Shown: positions 26,039-35,529, counted from the stretch's first letter. The stretch: DNA of 64,000 nucleotides from DATNPX01 sp036702975 (GCA_036702975.1 DATNPX010000032.1:1-64000), one strand, 5' to 3'. Numbers and translations: made by a program. The notes: generated by a model not told the origin, from the sequence alone.

Positions 26039-27463
26039 ATGTCCGCGGAATTAGTTCAACACCAGGCTCTGCAAGAGATCGGCAACGATTACAAGTATGG
26101 TTTTTCGGACAAAGAAAACTATACGTTCAAGTCAGGCAGGGGTCTGACTCGCGAGATAGTAGAGAAGATTTCGGCTATGAAGAAGGAACCTGAGTGGATG
26201 CTCAAGTTCCGCCTGCGCGCGCTCGACATTTTCCTCAAGAAGCCGATGCCGACTTGGGGCAACTGCGACATGCTCAAGAGCATCGACTTCGACAATATCT
26301 TCTATTACATTCGTCCATCCGAAAAATCCGAGAAGAGCTGGGATGACGTTCCGGAAGGCATCAAGCAGACTTTTGACCGACTGGGCATTCCAGAAGCCGA
26401 AAGAAAGTTCCTCGCTGGTGTCACAGCACAATATGAATCGGAAGTTGTCTACCACTCCATTAGAGAAGATCTCGAAAAACAAGGCGTGATCTTTTTGGAC
26501 ATGGATTCCGGATTGCGCGAGCACGAAGATATTGTGCGCGAGCATTTTGCTTCAGTTATTCCGGCAGCGGACAATAAGTTTGCGGCTCTAAATTCGGCAG
26601 TGTGGTCTGGAGGAAGCTTCATCTGGGTTCCAGCTGGTGTAAAGGTTGAAATTCCGCTGCAAGCGTATTTCAGAATCAACGCAGAAAACATGGGTCAGTT
26701 CGAAAGAACTCTCATCATTGCCGAACCTGGCAGCTTCGTGCACTACATCGAAGGTTGCACTGCACCGACCTATTCGACAGATTCTCTGCACTCCGCAGTC
26801 GTCGAGTTGATCGCTAAACCTGGCGCGCACATTAGATATACGACGATCCAGAACTGGTCTAAGAACGTATACAATCTTGTAACTAAACGGGCTGTGGCTC
26901 ATGCTGATGCCAAAGTTGAATGGGTTGACGGAAACCTTGGCTCCAAGCTGACCATGAAATATCCGGCCATCTATCTCGTCGGACCGAGAGCGCATGGCGA
27001 AGTATTGTCCATCGCTTTCTCAGGCGAAGACCAACACCAGGACGCGGGTGCCAAAATGGTGCACGCGGCACCTGATACGACATCCATTATTGTCTCCAAA
27101 TCCATCTCGAAAAATGGCGGGCGCACTTCATACCGCGGACTCGTCAAAGTTTATCCGGAAGCGAAAAACTCAAAATCGAGCATCAAATGCGATGCCTTGC
27201 TACTTGATGAAAAATCGCGTTCGGACACATACCCGACAATGGAAGTAGATGAGAAGGAAGTGACGATTGAGCACGAAGCTACGGTTTCTAAGGTCGGCGA
27301 AGAACAGCTCTTCTATTTGATGAGTCGTGGACTAACGCAGGACGAGGCAACGGCAATGATTATCAACGGATTCTTCGAACCATTCACTAAAGAATTGCCG
27401 CTCGAGTACGCAGTCGAATTGAACCGCTTGATTCAGATGGAGATGTCAGGATCGGTCGGTTAG
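26039..27463 (+). CDS. sufB: Fe-S cluster scaffold protein SufB
   Basis: 474 aa. Core scaffold of SufBC2D on which the nascent cluster is built. Visible family segments are PEWMLKFRLRALDIFLKKPM, VPAGVKVEIPLQAYFRIN, ERTLIIAEPGSFVHYIEGCT, SAVVELIAKPGAHIRYTTIQ, NWSKNVYNLVTKRA and the C-terminal DEKEVTIEHEATVSKVGEEQ, LFYLMSRGLTQDEATAMIIN. ATG 26039 is preceded by TAAGGAGG at 5 nt, the best ribosome-binding site in the operon. The gene starts 21 bp after sufC. Confidence 0.97.
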   Translation: MSAELVQHQALQEIGNDYKYGFSDKENYTFKSGRGLTREIVEKISAMKKEPEWMLKFRLRALDIFLKKPMPTWGNCDMLKSIDFDNIFYYIRPSEKSEKSWDDVPEGIKQTFDRLGIPEAERKFLAGVTAQYESEVVYHSIREDLEKQGVIFLDMDSGLREHEDIVREHFASVIPAADNKFAALNSAVWSGGSFIWVPAGVKVEIPLQAYFRINAENMGQFERTLIIAEPGSFVHYIEGCTAPTYSTDSLHSAVVELIAKPGAHIRYTTIQNWSKNVYNLVTKRAVAHADAKVEWVDGNLGSKLTMKYPAIYLVGPRAHGEVLSIAFSGEDQHQDAGAKMVHAAPDTTSIIVSKSISKNGGRTSYRGLVKVYPEAKNSKSSIKCDALLLDEKSRSDTYPTMEVDEKEVTIEHEATVSKVGEEQLFYLMSRGLTQDEATAMIINGFFEPFTKELPLEYAVELNRLIQMEMSGSVG

Positions 27464-27570
27464 ATTTGGACGCCGCGACTTTCTCGAAGCCAGGCACAGC
27501 GTGGCTAATGCGCGTCGACACGGTGCAACGGAAACAGTCCATGGACGCAGTCAAAGGATACGGTTAGAAG

Positions 27571-27633
27571 AAAAACAGCTAGAAAAACTGAGAAAAAACA
27601 GCTAGAGAAAACTGCTAGAAAAAACTGAGAAGG
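27571..27633. repeat. short A-rich direct repeats between sufB and sufD
   Basis: Units like AACAGCTAGAAAAACTGAG are repeated two to three times with changes in the 207-bp gap between sufB and sufD, a gap unusually long for this operon. No gene was seen in it. Confidence 0.55.
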
Positions 27634-27670
27634 GAACTGTCAAAAGGAACAAGAAGGGGAAAAGCAGGAA

Positions 27671-29107
27671 ATGTCCGAGACAAGTTCAGTCAACACCATC
27701 GCTCGCGAACGCATTGATTCGATTGCGTCGCGAAATGGCGAGCCAGATTGGCTTAAGGACTTGCGTTTCAAAGCATGGGAAGCTTATTTCAGGCTTCCTA
27801 TGCCTACTAATCGAGACGAAGATTGGCGGACCACTCAGGTCGAGACCCTTGATTTGAGCAGCTTGCAAGCCGTCGATCTCACAAACGGCAACGGCGCCAA
27901 AACGGCTCCATTCTGGTTGCAAAACGCTCTGGCCGCTCTTGATGCAAAAGGCGGAATAGTTGCTCAAGGCGTTGAGGGCATTTATCATGAACCGCCCGAG
28001 TCTTTAAAAAAACAGGGCGTCATTTTCTGCTCGATCAAAGAGGCATTGAAAAATCACAGCGGACTGATCGCCCCTTATGTGGAAGGCAGCGAATCGACGG
28101 CCTCGCTCGACAAGTTTTCATTGATGAACGATGCCTTGTTCAATGCTGGTGCATTCCTGTATGTGCCAGCAAATGTCGTAGTCCCGGAAACATTCGTGAC
28201 CGTGAACAATGTCACGCTTTCAGATAAAGAGAGTGATAAAGGTGTTGCCGTATTCCCTCGTGTAATAGTCGTGCTGGAAAAACACAGCCAAGCAACTCTC
28301 GTAAACATATTCGCCTCGAATCGCTCAGGGGCTAAACCCGCGGCACATGCAACGTCTTTGTGCAACGCAGCTGTCGAAATTTATTTGCGCGATGGCGCTC
28401 ATCTAAAATATCTCGAGTTGCAAAATCACGACGAGAAGATGTTTGCAGTCACACGTTGCAATAACGAAGTGCACCGCGATGCACGCTTGTCCTCATTGAC
28501 TGTGGGATTCAGAGGACTTCAACTCAAGTCAGATATCCGCACAAGCCTGCGCGGCAACGGCGCCAGCAGCGACGTGCTTGGCATCATATTTGGTGACAAA
28601 AAGGAGAGTTTCAGTTTCAACACCATCCAGGACCACAACGCGCAATCGACTCGTTCCAACATCAATTTCAAAGTCGTACTGAAGGACGAAGCGCAGTCTA
28701 TCTATCAAGGCATAATCAAAGTCGATCATTCAGCTCAAAAAACAGACGCGTTCCAGAGCAACAAAAATCTGCTCCTCGGCTCCTCAGCCAAAGCAGATTC
28801 AATTCCTAAATTGGAGATTCTTGCTGACGACGTAAAGTGCTCACACGGAGCAACCGTAGGACCAGTAGATAGAGAGCAAGTCTTCTATTTAATGGCGCGA
28901 GGCTTGCCTGCCCGAGAAGCAGAAGAACTGATCGTCGGCGGCTTCGTCAGACAGGTTCTCGAAAGTTGCGAGATCCCCGGTGCAGCGAATTGGATCGAGT
29001 CTTTGATTTCGGAGAAAATTCACACAAGTCAGCCATCAATTGGAAAGAGCAAAAAGAGCACTGGCAGCGGTAAATCCAATACCGTATCCGGTAAGGCAAA
29101 GAAGTGA
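27671..29107 (+). CDS. sufD: Fe-S cluster assembly protein SufD
   Basis: 478 aa. SufB paralogue and second scaffold subunit. Typical segments: EPDWLKDLRFKAWEAYFRLP near the N-terminus, FNAGAFLYVPANVVVPETF, DGAHLKYLELQNHDEKMFAV, RNGLQLKSDI-like beta-helix strands, and the C-terminal family block SHGATVGPVDREQVFYLMAR, GLPAREAEELIVGGFV. A Lys/Ser-rich tail of about 30 residues (KSKKSTGSGKSN) is an addition not typical of the family. The next gene, a Rieske-type ferredoxin, begins 31 bp later. Confidence 0.95.
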   Translation: MSETSSVNTIARERIDSIASRNGEPDWLKDLRFKAWEAYFRLPMPTNRDEDWRTTQVETLDLSSLQAVDLTNGNGAKTAPFWLQNALAALDAKGGIVAQGVEGIYHEPPESLKKQGVIFCSIKEALKNHSGLIAPYVEGSESTASLDKFSLMNDALFNAGAFLYVPANVVVPETFVTVNNVTLSDKESDKGVAVFPRVIVVLEKHSQATLVNIFASNRSGAKPAAHATSLCNAAVEIYLRDGAHLKYLELQNHDEKMFAVTRCNNEVHRDARLSSLTVGFRGLQLKSDIRTSLRGNGASSDVLGIIFGDKKESFSFNTIQDHNAQSTRSNINFKVVLKDEAQSIYQGIIKVDHSAQKTDAFQSNKNLLLGSSAKADSIPKLEILADDVKCSHGATVGPVDREQVFYLMARGLPAREAEELIVGGFVRQVLESCEIPGAANWIESLISEKIHTSQPSIGKSKKSTGSGKSNTVSGKAKK

Positions 29108-29138
29108 GCGCTAAGTTCACGCCAAGAAAGGGTCAATC

Positions 29139-29462
29139 ATGTCACTCGCGAAAGTAGCATCAACTTCCGAAGTAGCTGAAGGAACAGCTAAAGTTTTTAC
29201 CGTGGAAGGCACTCGTATAGCGGTTTGCAATGTTGATGGGAAGTTCTATGCCATCGATGATGTCTGTACGCACGATAACGGTCCACTCGGAGAAGGCGAA
29301 TTAGTAGATGGACAAATAGAGTGTCCGCGACACGGAGCGCGCTTCGATGTTAAAACGGGCAAAGCCCTCTGCCTGCCCGCGGTGAAACCCGTCAACGCCT
29401 ATCAAGTCGAAGATAAAGACGGAACACTTTGGGTCGACATCAAAGCAAAAGCAACCACTTAA
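29139..29462 (+). CDS. Rieske-type [2Fe-2S] ferredoxin inside the suf operon
   Basis: 107 aa. A single Rieske domain with both ligand pairs: CTHDNGPLGEG (Cys-x-His) and CPRHGARFD (Cys-x2-His), resembling the small ferredoxins of dioxygenase and nitrite reductase systems. It lies between sufD and sufS, with 14 bp to sufS. It may supply electrons for cluster assembly or report cluster status; this is an inference from location, although Rieske-like ferredoxins do occur in some suf operons. Confidence 0.93.
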   Translation: MSLAKVASTSEVAEGTAKVFTVEGTRIAVCNVDGKFYAIDDVCTHDNGPLGEGELVDGQIECPRHGARFDVKTGKALCLPAVKPVNAYQVEDKDGTLWVDIKAKATT

Positions 29463-29475
29463 CCAGGACGCAGCC

Positions 29476-30714
29476 ATGTTGGACATAAAAAAAATCAGAA
29501 AAGACTTTCCGATACTCGACCGGACCGTCAACAGCAAGCCATTAGTGTATTTGGACAATGCGGCAACTTCGCAAAAACCGAATCAGGTCGTTGACGCAAT
29601 CGTAGACTATTACAAACGTTATAATGCAAACGTTCATCGCGGTATTCATACGCTGAGCGAAGAAGCGACCGCAGCTTACGAGTCGGTTCGTGACAAGATT
29701 CGAGACTTCATAGATGCGCCGGAGTCCCGGGAGATCATCTATACAAAAGGCACCACAGAAGCCATCAATCTGGTCGCATACTCATGGGGTCGTCAGAACG
29801 TTCTTCCCGGTGATGAAATTGTTCTGACCGCAATGGAGCATCATGCGAATCTGGTGCCATGGCAACAGTTAGCAATTGAGCGCGAAGCCAAACTGGTATT
29901 CCTAGAACTAAATGCAGACGGATTGGTAGACGTCGAAGAAGCGCACCAAAAGATTGGACCCAAGACAAGAATAGTGGCTATCACCGCAATGTCCAACGTG
30001 ATGGGGACGATTGTCCCAGTCAAAGAGATTGCCAAGGTAGCGCACCAGCACGGCGCAGTCATTTTGGTGGACGGAGCACAATCTGTCCCACATCTTCCGA
30101 CATCGGTAAAAGATTGGGATTGTGATTTTCTCGCTTTCAGTCTACACAAAATGCTTGGACCAACAGGAGTGGGAATTCTCTGGGGCAAAGCATCGATCTT
30201 GGAAAAGATGCCACCATTTATGACCGGTGGTGACATGATCAGTTCGGTGTATCGCGAGAAGTCTACCTGGAATGAGTTGCCGTGGAAATTCGAAGCTGGC
30301 ACGCCCAACATCGCCGACGTCATAGCCAGCGGCGTAGCAATAGATTATCTACAGAACCTAGGCATGAAAAACGTGCGCGCTCACGAAATCGAGATGACCA
30401 GTTATGCGTTAAAAGCATTGCAAGAACTCGGCAACGTCAAGGTTTACGGACCGCTTGATGCCACTAAACGCGGTGGCGTAGTTTCATTCAATTTTTCAGA
30501 GGTTCACCCCCACGACCTTGGACAGATCCTGAACGATTCCGGCATCGCCATAAGAGCTGGACATCACTGCTGCCAACCGCTGATGCGCGACCTCAAAGTG
30601 TCCGGAACCGCAAGAGCGAGTTTCTACATTTACAATACGGAAGAAGAGATAGACGTACTAGTCAAAGCCTTGCAGGGTGCCGATAAGGTAATGGGTCATG
30701 TCGCTTGTAGATGA
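29476..30714 (+). CDS. sufS: cysteine desulfurase SufS
   Basis: PLP enzyme that removes sulfur from cysteine as a persulfide for Fe-S assembly. 412 aa. N-terminal VYLDNAATSQKPNQVVDA, the PLP-binding lysine in FSLHKMLGPTGVGILWG, and the catalytic cysteine in RAGHHCCQPLM near residue 365. The short active-site loop and GTPNIADVIA segment identify group II (SufS) desulfurases. It overlaps sufU by 17 bp, consistent with the two acting as a pair. Confidence 0.96.
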   Translation: MLDIKKIRKDFPILDRTVNSKPLVYLDNAATSQKPNQVVDAIVDYYKRYNANVHRGIHTLSEEATAAYESVRDKIRDFIDAPESREIIYTKGTTEAINLVAYSWGRQNVLPGDEIVLTAMEHHANLVPWQQLAIEREAKLVFLELNADGLVDVEEAHQKIGPKTRIVAITAMSNVMGTIVPVKEIAKVAHQHGAVILVDGAQSVPHLPTSVKDWDCDFLAFSLHKMLGPTGVGILWGKASILEKMPPFMTGGDMISSVYREKSTWNELPWKFEAGTPNIADVIASGVAIDYLQNLGMKNVRAHEIEMTSYALKALQELGNVKVYGPLDATKRGGVVSFNFSEVHPHDLGQILNDSGIAIRAGHHCCQPLMRDLKVSGTARASFYIYNTEEEIDVLVKALQGADKVMGHVACR

Positions 30715-31147
30715 GCTATATCGAGAGACAATTCTCGACCACTATCACCACCCACGCAATCGCGGTTCGATAGCCAATCCATCGGCAAAGGTGGAGGGAA
30801 TAAACCCACTTTGCGGCGATGAGCTGACTTTGTATTTAACAGTTAAAGACGGCAAAATCGAAGACGTAAAAATCGAAGCTAAGGGCTGCTCCATTAATAT
30901 GGCATCAGGCTCGATGATGAGCGAAATGGTGCTTGGCCAGTCCATCGAACAGGCGAAGAAAGTCATAGACACTTTCAAGCAGATGATGATGACTAAAGGT
31001 GAAACGCCGGAGCTTCCGGACGAACTAGAAGATCTCGAAGCGTTGCAAGGCGTTAAAAAGTATCCAGTGCGCATAAAGTGTGCGCTTCTACCCTGGAATA
31101 CTCTGCTTCAAGGTATTGATTCAGCGAACGAGACAACTGCTACATAG
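30698..31147 (+). CDS. sufU: SufU-type sulfur transfer protein
   Basis: 149 aa. Accepts sulfur from SufS. The three cysteine motifs are NPLCGDEL, KGCSINMASGSMM and VRIKCALLPWNTL, which with the GDE Asp form the zinc site of SufU. The second motif (GCSINMASGS) differs from the usual GCAISxAS. An insertion of about 20 residues between motifs two and three (KQMMMTKGETPELPDELEDL) is characteristic of SufU as opposed to IscU. The start ATG overlaps the end of sufS, and the next gene follows after 56 bp. Confidence 0.95.
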   Translation: MSLVDELYRETILDHYHHPRNRGSIANPSAKVEGINPLCGDELTLYLTVKDGKIEDVKIEAKGCSINMASGSMMSEMVLGQSIEQAKKVIDTFKQMMMTKGETPELPDELEDLEALQGVKKYPVRIKCALLPWNTLLQGIDSANETTAT

Positions 31148-31203
31148 AATGCGATTGCAGTAACCCAAGTATGGTGCTGCGATATTGCAGGTGAGGAGGA
31201 AAA

Positions 31204-31515
31204 ATGTCGACATTACAAGAAGACGTTGTAAGAGAGAGTCTGCGGACCGTAGTCGATCCGGAAATCGGTGTCAATATCGTCGACCTCGGTCTCGTCTACA
31301 CAATCGACATCAAAGACGAGGGGTTAGTAAATATCAAAATGACGCTAACTAGCCCCGCTTGCCCTTTGGGTGCAGTCATTCAAGGACAAGCACATCAAGC
31401 GATAACAAAATTGCCTTGGGTGAAAGAGGTCAAGGTCGATCTGGTCTGGAGCCCACGCTGGGACCCGAGACAGATGGCCAGCGAAGAGGCAAAGATGGAA
31501 CTGGGGATATTCTAA
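31204..31515 (+). CDS. DUF59/MIP18 family Fe-S assembly factor (SufT/PaaD-like)
   Basis: 103 aa. The DUF59 signature is clear: VDPEIGVNIVDLGLVYTIDI, MTLTSPACPLGAVIQGQ with the conserved Cys, and VDLVWSPRWDPRQMASEEA. SufT-like proteins help mature Fe-S proteins. It is the last gene of the suf unit, with GAGGAGG-like spacing before ATG 31204. A related domain forms the N-terminus of the Mrp ATPase at 43625. Confidence 0.93.
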   Translation: MSTLQEDVVRESLRTVVDPEIGVNIVDLGLVYTIDIKDEGLVNIKMTLTSPACPLGAVIQGQAHQAITKLPWVKEVKVDLVWSPRWDPRQMASEEAKMELGIF

Positions 31516-31535
31516 GTCTCGTTAAGTCGACGATA

Positions 31536-33584
31536 TCACCAAGAATCGACTCCGCACCTGAGGCTGCTGAGTCTTTTGAGCAGGTTTTTCAGCTTTTCGT
31601 CCGGCTGGTAGATGGTCAAATGTCCCAGACCAGCACTCTTATCGATTATCTCTTTCACTTCACCCAGAGTCACGTTCCGAACCTCCAAGGTCAATGACTG
31701 CACAGTTTTCAACTGAATCAATGCTGCCACCAGTTGCGGTGTGACTGTATCAGTTTTAAGCCTCAGACCAAAGAGGTACGGACAATCAGATAGAGCCGCC
31801 AGAGATTTCGGTTTAATAGAGTCGCCTTCGGCTATCAGCGAGCGTAACTTGTTTGACGGCGGTATCTGCTTCAGCAGCGGCTCAATTTGGGAGTTCACTA
31901 GAACCAGCGTGGATACATTGCGAAGAAAATCATGCTTGGACAGACTCTCGATTTCAATCTTGGTATTGGAGAGTTCGAGCGCTTCAAGCTGATTCAACTT
32001 CTCCAGTGCCACCATAGCTCGTTCGTTCAACGGAACATCCATCAGCCTGAGCGTTGATAAACGGGGCCATTCACCGGCGACCTCCAGAAGCTGGGCGACG
32101 TTGTCCGCCAAAGTCGATTTAAACGGTTCTTGCGCCACATACTGTTCAGGTGGACCAACGATTGTGAGACCCCTCATTTCGCCAGTGCCAATCTTCTTCA
32201 ACGTCAGTGGTTTAAGTAAAGTGGCAGCAGAGTGCTCTCCACCTATCTCAAGCATCAATGGACGGGCGGGTGTGTCTACTCTTCCCCCAGCGTCTCTGGA
32301 CTCTCCAACGTTATTTTGCACCGGCAATATTGATGAATCGAAAAATATCCTGCCGATGGGAACATCCGGGAATTTGAAGGAGCGCGGGGTAAGCACTTTC
32401 TCGGTCATTTTGGAAGTGATTACCGGCACTTTGGCATAAGCTTGCTCAAGCATCTGAGCAACTTTCACGGGTCCGTAACGCTGGCGGTCAGAGAGTGTGA
32501 GAACGGTATCGGTATTATTCTGCTCATCACTAGCGGCATTCATCGACGGTGAATTAGCGCGAGGAAAGAGCACTACAGACAGTGCAGCAGATCCGATAGC
32601 GACAGCAACGACGATGGCATAGAAACTTGTCACTGTCATGGTTATTGTCTTAGCAGTCTTTGCTGTCGATTTCTTGCTCGCAGCACTCGCAGTCGTGGCT
32701 TTTCCATTACTACGAATCGCAGCCAGCTCGTGAGCAACTTGGTAGAGATTCGAGTAACGGTCAGATGCATTTTTACTGAGCATCTTCTGAACAATCTTCT
32801 CCAAGGCATCCGGAAACGTCCTTCCAAGCGACGCTTCGCGAAGCAACGGAGGCGGCACAGATTGATGAAGCATCATTGTGCGCAGAGCATTTTGCCCGAC
32901 GTGAGGAGGAGTACCAGTCAAAGTCTCGAACAAAGAGCACCCTAGTGAGTAAATGTCGGCACGGTGGTCGACCAGCTCTCCACCACACTGTTCGGGGCTC
33001 ATATACAACGGGCTACCAAATATTTCTCCTGTCTTAGTGAGAGCCTGAATCTCTCCGCCCTCATGATTGGTCAATTTAGCGATGCCAAAATCCAAAATTT
33101 TGACACTACCTTCAGTGCCGATAGTCATAGCGTTAACAAGCATGATATTGCTAGGCTTTATGTCGCGATGCACGACAGACTGCTGGTGCGCGAACCCAAG
33201 ACCAAGAGAGACTTGCTCAAAAAGTTTTACAGTCGGCTCGACCTCCATCGGTCCGTCATTAGTGATGTGGTCAGCAAGCGTAATCCCATCGACCAAATCC
33301 ATAGCTAAATAAGGTTGATTTCCTTCAAGTAGACCAAAATCGTGCACTCTGACAAGATTAGGATGATTGAGAGAGTGAGCGGCTCTTGCTTCCAGCTGGA
33401 ACCTGCGCATCTGCACCTCATCAAAAATCTGGTTCCGATAGAGAATTTTCAGTGCAAACTCTGTTTTCAGAAAAATCTGCTGAGCCCTGTAGACAGTTCC
33501 GTTTCCGCCTCTGCCAATCACCGACAGAAGCAAGTACTTACCCGCCACCGTCTGACCTATCTGAAAATTTTCCAGGTCATTCAT
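31536..33584 (-). CDS. membrane Ser/Thr protein kinase with LRR-like extracytoplasmic domain
   Basis: 682 aa. The N-terminal Hanks-type kinase (about residues 16-290) has the glycine loop VIGRGGNGTVY, the lysine in FALKILY, the catalytic loop VVHRDIKPSN, the magnesium loop KILDFGIAK and GSPLYMSPEQCGG. A membrane segment (about 320-342, ITMTVTSFYAIVVAVAIG) separates it from an outside region of about 340 residues, the end of which (SLSLRLMDVPLN-like strands such as LEALELSNTKIEIESL, LRSLIAEGDSIKPKSL, GLRLKTDTVTPQL) looks like irregular leucine-rich repeats. It is a receptor-like arrangement with a probable envelope ligand. It converges with the suf operon; no cognate phosphatase is adjacent. 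Confidence 0.9.
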   Translation of the reverse strand: MNDLENFQIGQTVAGKYLLLSVIGRGGNGTVYRAQQIFLKTEFALKILYRNQIFDEVQMRRFQLEARAAHSLNHPNLVRVHDFGLLEGNQPYLAMDLVDGITLADHITNDGPMEVEPTVKLFEQVSLGLGFAHQQSVVHRDIKPSNIMLVNAMTIGTEGSVKILDFGIAKLTNHEGGEIQALTKTGEIFGSPLYMSPEQCGGELVDHRADIYSLGCSLFETLTGTPPHVGQNALRTMMLHQSVPPPLLREASLGRTFPDALEKIVQKMLSKNASDRYSNLYQVAHELAAIRSNGKATTASAASKKSTAKTAKTITMTVTSFYAIVVAVAIGSAALSVVLFPRANSPSMNAASDEQNNTDTVLTLSDRQRYGPVKVAQMLEQAYAKVPVITSKMTEKVLTPRSFKFPDVPIGRIFFDSSILPVQNNVGESRDAGGRVDTPARPLMLEIGGEHSAATLLKPLTLKKIGTGEMRGLTIVGPPEQYVAQEPFKSTLADNVAQLLEVAGEWPRLSTLRLMDVPLNERAMVALEKLNQLEALELSNTKIEIESLSKHDFLRNVSTLVLVNSQIEPLLKQIPPSNKLRSLIAEGDSIKPKSLAALSDCPYLFGLRLKTDTVTPQLVAALIQLKTVQSLTLEVRNVTLGEVKEIIDKSAGLGHLTIYQPDEKLKNLLKRLSSLRCGVDSW

Positions 33585-33631
33585 GCATTATGGCTCCAAG
33601 TGACGCGACCGAGCACTGGTAAGTCATGCCC

Positions 33632-33652
33632 CCGACGGAGTAACTTCGTCGG
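33632..33652. other. short stable hairpin
   Basis: CCGACGGAG and CTTCGTCGG pair over 9 bp (one G-T) with a 3-nt loop, between the AraC-type gene and the kinase gene. No T-run follows on either strand, so it is not called a terminator. Confidence 0.4.
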
Positions 33653-33736
33653 CGTAGTTAGTAACTCATGACCGGCGGGAGAGGAGAAGGGAGTAAAGAG
33701 TGGGGCTAGCAAAGCGAAAGAGACAAAAGACGACTT

Positions 33737-34708
33737 CTATATATGTGCCCGGGTCCGTTCCTGAGTCCTCAGATTTTTTCGAAACTGGCCAGGCGATGAT
33801 CCAGTCGCCCGTTTGAAAGCCTTGCTGAAGGCCGCCTCAGATTGATAGCCGGAGGCGACGGCAACCTCATGCAAGGAATACTCTTCGGTGTTCAGCAGTT
33901 TTTGCGCCCGATAGACTCGCCAGGCCGTCAAATAATCAAGCGGTGTCATTTTCACGAGTTCTTTGAATTTGGGCGCAAAACTTGACCGGGACATATTAGC
34001 TTGCACGGCCAATTGAGCTACAGTCCAGGGAAAGCTTGGGTGCTCGTGAATCGCCTTAAGCGCACGGCCAATATGCATGTCGCCTGCCGCGATAAGCCAA
34101 TTGGAGCTAGTGTTCTCCTGCTGTTCTCGTGCAATGTGGACGCGCACAGCCTGAACAAATATGAGCTGCATTAGACCACTTACCGTAATAGTAGACCCCA
34201 GTTTATCGGCCGCGCACTCTGCTGCCAAAAACCTCAGTGATGAATCCAGCCAGGGTTCAAACTGCAGGTCCTCAGACTTCACGTGAATAAAGTCTGGAAG
34301 CGAACGAACAAACGGATTATCAGTGCTTGTATCCAAGTCAAAACAGCCCATGATGATTTTAGTCTGAGTCCCATTCCCGCCGAATCTTACGATTCGGTGA
34401 ATTGCATGAGTTTCGGCGGTAACTAGCACATCGTCGAATGCAACAGGAACGGTTCTAGAAGAGTCACACAGCGTATAGCTCCGTGCCCTCGGAGACATAA
34501 TGAAATCGCCTGGCGCTATAGAAATTACGCCTTTTGTCTGACCGGAACCACAAGTGATCATTTGGCAGCTGCCTCGCAAAACCATAAAAAAGCCAGCGCG
34601 GTTCGTACGTCCACTCCAGACCACCGACCAGGGAGCGGAGAATTCGGACTGGCAAATTACAGTACCCTTAAATTGGATGCTACCGAGCACATCAGCCATC
34701 AAATCCAT
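33737..34708 (-). CDS. AraC-family regulator with cupin-type sensor domain
   Basis: 323 aa. The N-terminal half (about residues 8-195) is a cupin-like ligand domain of the Cupin_6 group (APWSVVWSGRTNRAGFFMVL, GDFIMSPRARSYTLCD, FVRSLPDFIHVKSED). The C-terminal half (about 215-315) holds the AraC double helix-turn-helix (WTVAQLAVQANMSRSSFAPK, SLHEVAVASGYQSEAAFSKA, FKRATGSSPGQFRK). Such regulators often control a divergent efflux or dehydrogenase gene. Here the divergent position holds only a decayed MATE pump, which may have been its target. Confidence 0.92.
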   Translation of the reverse strand: MDLMADVLGSIQFKGTVICQSEFSAPWSVVWSGRTNRAGFFMVLRGSCQMITCGSGQTKGVISIAPGDFIMSPRARSYTLCDSSRTVPVAFDDVLVTAETHAIHRIVRFGGNGTQTKIIMGCFDLDTSTDNPFVRSLPDFIHVKSEDLQFEPWLDSSLRFLAAECAADKLGSTITVSGLMQLIFVQAVRVHIAREQQENTSSNWLIAAGDMHIGRALKAIHEHPSFPWTVAQLAVQANMSRSSFAPKFKELVKMTPLDYLTAWRVYRAQKLLNTEEYSLHEVAVASGYQSEAAFSKAFKRATGSSPGQFRKNLRTQERTRAHI

Positions 34709-34806
34709 TGTCTAAAATTCCCCGGATCATTGGACGATTGAACATAAATTCAGGATTTTACAGCATTAATTGTCCAAATCTGCAAATGTCATACTTCGCT
34801 TTGTAT

Positions 34807-34830
34807 CGCTCAACCGATATCGGTTAAGCG
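34807..34830. repeat. palindromic element, copy 4 (one mismatch)
   Basis: The core AACCGATATCGGTT carries CGCTC and AAGCG arms. The single mismatch (C at 34811 against A at 34826) is at the position that varies between copies. It lies between the AraC-type gene start and the MATE pseudogene. Confidence 0.88.
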
Positions 34831-34903
34831 AATCGCTGTTGCAGCGCTGGCGACGTTAACCGAGCAACAGAAGCGGCTCGCCAATCCCTGATTTGCGCCG
34901 TAA

Positions 34904-35398
34904 TTGGAATTGCCGATGTACGGCTTGGGTATCGCGGCTGCCACCATTGTCGGGCAAGATCTTGGCGCAAAAAAAACAAAAGCAAGCAACAATTGGCGGA
35001 CCCTTTGCCACCATATTAGGTGCCTGCATATGCTCTGCCACTTCGACTATCGCGGCAGGCCTGTCATCTTCTCTTTCAATATTATTTATGGCATCACAAC
35101 AGTCAGTAAGCCTGGAATGCACCGAATATCTGCGGTTAATCAGCATCGAACAACCATTTCGGGCTTGTTGGGTGATCCTGAGCGGAGCATTTCAGGGAGT
35201 AGGCTATACGGCACGCCCCATCCTGGTTGCGGTATGCTGCTTCGACCTCTTTCGACCGCTGTGCGCTTGGTTATTATCCACAATTGCAGGACTTGGCTGC
35301 CGCAGCGTTTAGATAACCGAACTCCTAAGCATTGTCCTTGCTGCACTCTGCCTGCTCTGGGAATGGCACAGAGGACAATGGAGAGAGCAACTCATCTG
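34904..35398 (+). pseudogene. remnant of a MATE-family efflux pump
   Basis: Pieces of the C-terminal half of a MATE transporter appear in order but in three frames. ELPMYGLGIAAATIVGQDLG, AKK comes first (frame of 34904), the family block GFGxAASTLVGQNLGA. After a shift near 34970, TILGACICSATSTIAAGLSS, YLRLISIEQPFRACWVILSG and AFQGVGYTARPILVAV follow. After another shift, LSIVLAALCLLWEWHRGQWR, EQLI and a stop at 35396-35398 match the usual end. The N-terminal half is missing and stops lie upstream. Longer intact-looking frames here are artefacts of decay. It is divergent from the AraC-type regulator. Confidence 0.72.
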
Positions 35399-35529
35399 AT
35401 GTCACACGGCTCAATCCCGGACAGCGCAACAACAAACAAAGTTCAGATGACGCCAATTTTGTAGCTATATTTATTCGAGACGAAAGTCTAAACTAGTACG
35501 CTGATTACACCCGCCTCAAAGTATCGAGA

